64,000 nt of DNA from the NCBI RefSeq assembly GCF_000308575.1, contig NZ_BAFZ01000126.1, forward strand, positions 62,001 through 126,000, given 5' to 3'. Source of the DNA: Nocardia exalbida NBRC 100660 (GTDB lineage Bacteria; Actinomycetota; Actinomycetes; Mycobacteriales; Mycobacteriaceae). The position numbers and the translations under genes were made by a program. The notes beneath the pieces were generated by a model. The model made no database searches and was not told the DNA's origin. It saw only the letters and a list, made by a program, of their open reading frames with translations. The stretch's first letter is position 1, and every line of letters starts with the position of its first letter. Shown one piece after another: positions 60,429-64,000 of this stretch.

Positions 60429-61255
60429 CCGGGCCGGGTCTGCGCGATGGCGTCGACGTCGGCGTCGAGGACCACCGCGATCACCGGATAGCCGCCCGTG
60501 ACCGGGTGATCGGCGAGGAAGACGACCGGCTCTCCGCTCGGGGGCACCTGGATCGAGCCGAGTGCCATACCCTCGGTCGGCAGTTCGCGGGTGACCTTGC
60601 GGGTCAGCGGTGGGCCGCGACGGCGTGCCAATCGGGCGCCGATCCGGTCGGTGTCGGTGGAGACCTCCCACTCGCCCTCGAACAAGGCCGTGGCGTCGGT
60701 GAACCAATCGTCGCGCGGACCGAGCACGGCCCGTACGGTGACGACGTCCGCGGGCAATTCGGCGACCGGGGCGACGTCCACGACCGGAATCGTGTGCGGA
60801 GACGGCCCGATCGGAAGGCGATCGCCCTTCTCCAACGGCTCCGGACCCAAGCCCGACATGGTGTCGCGGCTGCGGGAACCGAGTGTCTCCGGTACGTCGA
60901 TGCCGCCGCGCACCGCGACATAGCTGCGCAGGCCGACGGACGCGTAGGCCAGCCGGAGGGTTTGTCCCGGTTCGAGTTCCAGCACACTCGCGTGACCCAC
61001 CGGCCTGCCGTCGACCGTGGTGGGCGCGGGAGCGCCCGTGACCGCCAGCATGATGTGCTCTTCCGCGTGCAGCGCGAGGCCCCCGAGCAGCACTTCGACG
61101 GCCGCGTGCCCCTCCGGGTTGCCGACCAGCCGATTGGCCAGCCGCAGGGACGCGCGATCCGCCGCCCCCGCGGGACCGACGCCGGAGTCGAACCAGCCCG
61201 GCCGTCCGAGATCCTGGATGGTCGCCAGGGGACCGACCTGCTCGACAACGATCAT
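60398..61255 (-). CDS. pxpC: 5-oxoprolinase subunit C
   Basis: A 285-residue subunit (KipA/biotin-dependent carboxyltransferase fold) of the ATP-dependent enzyme that opens 5-oxoproline to glutamate. The ATG at 61255 overlaps the pxpB stop by 4 bases. Motifs are GPLATIQDLGRPGW (about 7-20), SGVGPAGAADR (about 24-34), RSYVAVRGGIDVP (about 110) and GSIQVPPSGEPVVFLADHPVTGGYP (about 240, given in two conserved pieces). It is last in pxpABC and converges on the DUF4185 gene. Confidence 0.92.
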   Translation of the reverse strand: MIVVEQVGPLATIQDLGRPGWFDSGVGPAGAADRASLRLANRLVGNPEGHAAVEVLLGGLALHAEEHIMLAVTGAPAPTTVDGRPVGHASVLELEPGQTLRLAYASVGLRSYVAVRGGIDVPETLGSRSRDTMSGLGPEPLEKGDRLPIGPSPHTIPVVDVAPVAELPADVVTVRAVLGPRDDWFTDATALFEGEWEVSTDTDRIGARLARRRGPPLTRKVTRELPTEGMALGSIQVPPSGEPVVFLADHPVTGGYPVIAVVLDADVDAIAQTRPGQPVRFVRAG

Positions 61256-61953
61256 CGGCCGTCCCTCGCGTCGACGAAGCGAACCGTGGCGCCCGCCCGG
61301 ATCAGCGCGGGCGGGTCGCGCTCGGCGTCCCACATCCTGAGGTCGGTGGTGCCGATCAGCTGCCACCCGCCGGGTGTGCTCCGCGGGTACACGGCGCTGT
61401 ATCCACCGGCGAGTGCGACCGCGCCCGCCGGAATCGATGTACGCGCCTGCGCTCTGCGCGGAACGGACAACCGGCCGTCGGGCGATTCCAGATAGCCGAA
61501 GCCCGGCGCGAATCCGACGAAGGCGCACCGCCACACCGTGCCGGTGTGCGCGGCGACCACCTCCGCGGTCGTGACTTCCAGCATCCGGGCCACCTCGTCG
61601 AGGTCGGCCCCGTCGTAGCGCACCGGGATCGACACCGGCTCGGCGCGCGAAGCGTGCGATGTTCCACGGGAAACAGCGGTCGTCCCCTCGGCGTGCAATG
61701 CGATCAGGAGCGTCGTCAGCGCCCGGCGGACCGAGTCCGCGGCGCGGGGTGAATCGAGTGTCAGCAATACGGTTTCCGCGGCCGGAAGCAGATCCTGCAC
61801 GCCCGGTACCGGACGTTCCCGCAGCGCGGTCACGAGTTCCGCGATCACCGCACGACGCTGGGGGGTGATCAACAGCGCCCGATCACCCGCCGCGCGGATC
61901 GCCTCCTCGGCCGCCTGCCGCTGCGCGTGCGTCACCGTGCCCTTCGTCTTCAT
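61252..61953 (-). CDS. pxpB: 5-oxoprolinase subunit B
   Basis: A 233-residue KipI-type subunit. The conserved HxGxVWRCAFVGFAPGFGYL (AHTGTVWRCAFVGFAPGFGY, about 137-156) and VPRRAQARTSIPAGAVALAG and GGWQLIGTT blocks are the family signature and form the PxpC-binding catalytic half. The N-terminal 100 residues include DRALLITPQRRAV, a less conserved region. The start is 9 bases after pxpA. With PxpC it forms the phosphate- and tautomer-processing part of the complex. Confidence 0.92.
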   Translation of the reverse strand: MKTKGTVTHAQRQAAEEAIRAAGDRALLITPQRRAVIAELVTALRERPVPGVQDLLPAAETVLLTLDSPRAADSVRRALTTLLIALHAEGTTAVSRGTSHASRAEPVSIPVRYDGADLDEVARMLEVTTAEVVAAHTGTVWRCAFVGFAPGFGYLESPDGRLSVPRRAQARTSIPAGAVALAGGYSAVYPRSTPGGWQLIGTTDLRMWDAERDPPALIRAGATVRFVDARDGR

Positions 61954-61962
61954 GTCCCGGCC

Positions 61963-62718
61963 TCAGCCGAACGGCTCCACCGGCACGCCGACTTCGTCCA
62001 GCGCGGCTCGGATGCGCCGGGCCATCTCCACCGCCGCGGGCGAATCACCGTGCACACAGATGCTGTCGGCGCGCACCGCGACCTCGCCGGAGCCGTCGGC
62101 CGTCCGCGCGGCTCCCGACTCGGCGATCGAAATCGCTTGGGCGACCGCGTCCCGCGGCTCCAGCACCGCGCCGGGCGTACCGCGCGGCGCCAGCGAGCCC
62201 TCGGCCGTATAGGCGCGGTCGGCGAAACCTTCACCGACGAAGCGCACTCCGGCGGCCTCCGCTGCCGTCTCCAAATGGGTGCCTGCCGGGCCGAGTAGGG
62301 CCAGCCGCGGGTCGTACTCCGTGATCGCGGCCAAGACGGCGTCGGCCAGCGCCCGATCGCGCGCTGCCGAGTGATAGAGCGCGCCATGCGGTTTCACGTA
62401 GCGCACCCGATCCCCGGCGGCTTTCGCGAAGGCGTCGAGGCCGCCTATCTGATACAGCACCTCGTCGCGCAGCTCTCCAGGCGCGACGGCGATCTCTCGC
62501 CTACCGAAACCGGCCAGGTCGCGATAACCGACGTGGGCGCCGATCCGCACGCCCTTCCGCACCGCGAGCGCGCAGGTCCTGCGCATGATCGCGGGGTCAC
62601 CCGCGTGGAATCCGCAGGCGATGTTCGCGCTGGTGACGATGTCGAGCATGGCGGCGTCGTCGCCCATCGTCCACGGTCCGAAGCCCTCGCCGAGATCACT
62701 GTTCAGATCCAGCGCCAT
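61963..62718 (-). CDS. pxpA: 5-oxoprolinase subunit A (LamB/YcsF family)
   Basis: A 251-residue TIM-barrel-like subunit. Family motifs are LDLNSDLGEGFGPW (3-16), NIACGFHAGDP (about 33-43), RIGAHVGYRDLAGFGRR (about 57-73) and KPHGALYHSA (about 108-117). PxpA binds 5-oxoproline and supplies the final ring-opening step. Glutathione or Glu/Gln cyclisation generates that substrate in cells. The three genes run pxpA-pxpB-pxpC with a 9-base gap and a 4-base overlap. Confidence 0.93.
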   Translation of the reverse strand: MALDLNSDLGEGFGPWTMGDDAAMLDIVTSANIACGFHAGDPAIMRRTCALAVRKGVRIGAHVGYRDLAGFGRREIAVAPGELRDEVLYQIGGLDAFAKAAGDRVRYVKPHGALYHSAARDRALADAVLAAITEYDPRLALLGPAGTHLETAAEAAGVRFVGEGFADRAYTAEGSLAPRGTPGAVLEPRDAVAQAISIAESGAARTADGSGEVAVRADSICVHGDSPAAVEMARRIRAALDEVGVPVEPFG

Positions 62719-62860
62719 GTGCGTCCTCCCAGCAGTGCGTGACAGACGGCCCTTCGATTCTCGTGCTCGAGCCTCGCCCCGGGCAAGGACACTCGTTGCG
62801 CGCGACCTGGGTCACAGCGCGCCGGTTCGAGCCCCCGCGCCAAGTACGCTCGTTCCAATC

Positions 62861-63676
62861 ATGGCCACGTATTTCGATCCGAAGTCCTGGTCGCCGCTGC
62901 GGGCCGTCGATCTCGGAAAGCGCCTGTTCGATCAATCCTGGCTGGAGCAGTGGATCGCGCTCAGCACGGCCTGGATGGATCCGGTCGCCGACCTCGGCGC
63001 GGGCACCGTCACGGCGCTGCTGCCCGACGTGCTGATGACCATGCTCAGCGAGGGCATCCTGAGCCGGTTCGGCGGCCAGGAGGTCAGCGCGACACTGCTC
63101 GGCCACGACCTGCACGCCACCTTGCAGGTGCTGAAGGTGCGCCGCCGCGGCGCGCATTTCCAGACCAAGACGGTGCTGTCGCGGCTGAGCTGGGACGATC
63201 ATCCGATCGAGTCCGTCACGGTGATCGCCCACGGCGTCCGCCTGATTCCGGGTGTGCCGACCAAGGTACGCACCGCCCGGCTCGATCTCGTGGGCACCGT
63301 CACCACGGCGGCGCTGGTCGGGTGGCTCAACACCCAGCCGCTGGACTGGGACCTCGACGTGCACCGCAGCGGGCTGATCCGAGCCAGGCACCGCCGACGG
63401 CTGGTCACCGCCCTGGTGGACGCGTCGGTCGCGGACAACCGCCTGCGCATCGAGGTACGCCGGGTCACCTGGTTCGGCGTGCCCATTCCGCGCCGCATGC
63501 TCGACGTTCCCGTCCTACCGCTCGAGCACCTGCCCAAGGACGCGCGGATCGCGTGTGCCGAGCGCGAGGACGACCTGATCCGTTTCCGCGTCGAACTGCC
63601 GGAGATCTCCGGGTCGTTCGATCTCGCCCAGATGCGCTCCGCGATCCTGGCAGGCACCACCCTGATCGTCTTCTGA
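62861..63676 (+). CDS. Possible LmeA/DUF2993-like lipid-binding protein
   Basis: A 271-residue protein. ATG 62861 is used; a TACGCT box (62845-62850) lies 10 bases before it. The sequence alternates beta-strand-like segments: VSATLLGHDLHATLQVLKVR (about 69-88), GAHFQTKTVLSRLSWDDHP and IESVTVIAHGVRL. A helical start (YFDPKSWSPLRAVDLGKRL) precedes them. This pattern is compatible with the lipid-binding beta-barrel of LmeA/DUF2993, but there is no signal peptide. The assignment is weak. It converges with pcnA, stops 5 bases apart. Confidence 0.6.
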   Translation: MATYFDPKSWSPLRAVDLGKRLFDQSWLEQWIALSTAWMDPVADLGAGTVTALLPDVLMTMLSEGILSRFGGQEVSATLLGHDLHATLQVLKVRRRGAHFQTKTVLSRLSWDDHPIESVTVIAHGVRLIPGVPTKVRTARLDLVGTVTTAALVGWLNTQPLDWDLDVHRSGLIRARHRRRLVTALVDASVADNRLRIEVRRVTWFGVPIPRRMLDVPVLPLEHLPKDARIACAEREDDLIRFRVELPEISGSFDLAQMRSAILAGTTLIVF

Positions 63677-63681
63677 CCTGG

Positions 63682-64000
63682 TCAGCTCTGCGTCTTCCAC
63701 CACTCGAGCAGCGCCGCCTCGGCTTCGTCCCGATCGAGCGGGCCACGGTCGAGCCGCAGTTCCTTCAGATGGCGCCAGGCCCTGCCCACCTCGGGCCCCG
63801 GGGGCAGGCCGAGCAGTTCCATGATCGCGTTGCCGTCCAGATCCGGACGAACCTTGGCCAGATCCTCCTGCTCTCGCAACCGCTCGATCCGCACCTCGAG
63901 TTCGTCGTAGGTGGCGCGCAGCGCGGCGGCCCTGCGCTTGTTGCGGGTGGTGCAGTCGGCGCGGACGAGTTTGTGCAGGCGGGGGAGTAGCTCCGCGGCG
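63682..64000 (-). CDS. pcnA: CCA tRNA nucleotidyltransferase, C-terminus (partial)
   Basis: Frame on the minus strand is open to the window edge and reads ELLPRLHKLVRADCTTRNKR, then RAAALRATYDELEVRIERL, ending with LLEWWKTQS. This is the helical C-terminal domain of actinobacterial CCA-adding enzymes: LHKLVRxDCTTRNKR, RPDLDGNAIMELLGLPPGPE and LKELRLDRGPL are all conserved. The nucleotidyltransferase and HD domains lie outside the window. The GTG at 63894 sometimes used as a start is internal. Confidence 0.92.
   Translation of the reverse strand, partial: AAELLPRLHKLVRADCTTRNKRRAAALRATYDELEVRIERLREQEDLAKVRPDLDGNAIMELLGLPPGPEVGRAWRHLKELRLDRGPLDRDEAEAALLEWWKTQS

Noticed and set aside
60398..61534. 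Longer version of pxpC starting at 61534
   Set aside because: The extra residues overlap pxpB out of frame; the 4-base ATGA overlap fixes the start at 61255.
62821..62845. tRNA-like T-arm GGTTCGAGCC
   Set aside because: No cloverleaf, anticodon arm or matching acceptor stem could be built around it.

Overview
The window is high-GC actinobacterial DNA. The gene content points to a mycolate-containing member of the Mycobacteriales, most likely Nocardia or a close relative. The clues are a complete yrbE-mce lipid-import operon, a mycobacterial-type (Sdh1-like) succinate dehydrogenase, a FadE10-like acyl-CoA dehydrogenase, a DinP-type polymerase and several DUF397/Scr1-type regulatory genes. Species is an inference. 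No rRNA, tRNA, insertion sequence, prophage or CRISPR array was found.

Layout. 1-1.4 kb: the last codons of an acyl-AMP ligase, then an NlpC/P60 cell-wall hydrolase and an S4 RNA-binding gene behind a c-di-AMP (ydaO-type) riboswitch. 1.6-7.1 kb: a small hypothetical, an AAA ATPase, the acyl-CoA dehydrogenase, an alpha/beta hydrolase and a coiled-coil protein. 7.1-8.1 kb: a non-coding kilobase with a 28-bp tandem repeat. 8.1-11.7 kb: the succinate dehydrogenase operon with a coupled 13-codon leader ORF. 11.7-17.2 kb: a DUF397 locus, a 3-methyladenine glycosylase, a 34-residue microprotein and a giant FAD/Fe-S 2-hydroxyacid dehydrogenase. 17.4-24.3 kb: an ABC exporter with a MerR-like promoter, a secreted peptidase, an AcuI-like oxidoreductase, DinB, and a TetR-thioesterase pair. 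24.5-32.7 kb: Lon under an HspR (HAIR) box, DUF445, a TIGR03084 protein, L-2-hydroxyglutarate oxidase, an SRPBCC protein and a frameshifted RNase H. 32.8-42.4 kb: the mce operon (yrbEA, yrbEB, mceA-F and an accessory gene), with a frameshift in mceE. 42.9-52.5 kb: secreted protease, MFS pump, lipoprotein, beta-lactamase-like hydrolase, P450, L,D-transpeptidase and M13 metallopeptidase. 52.6-54.5 kb: a second DUF397/HTH locus. 55-64 kb: pirin, NUDIX, MFS, DUF6802 and DUF4185 proteins, the 5-oxoprolinase genes pxpABC, a possible lipid-binding protein and the C-terminus of the CCA-adding enzyme.

How the genes fit together. Most of the window is core metabolism, envelope building and lipid handling: mce import, FadE beta-oxidation, SDH respiration, D- and L-2-hydroxyglutarate oxidation and 5-oxoproline salvage. 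Visible regulation includes the riboswitch, the HspR box, MerR- and TetR-type dyads and an extended CRP-like dyad before fadE. The least-described element is a protein family with an HPRxNRWTFL core motif that occurs twice, each time beside DUF397. Two genes (mceE and the RNase H) are each broken by loss of one G from a G run, which may be real or may be sequencing error.
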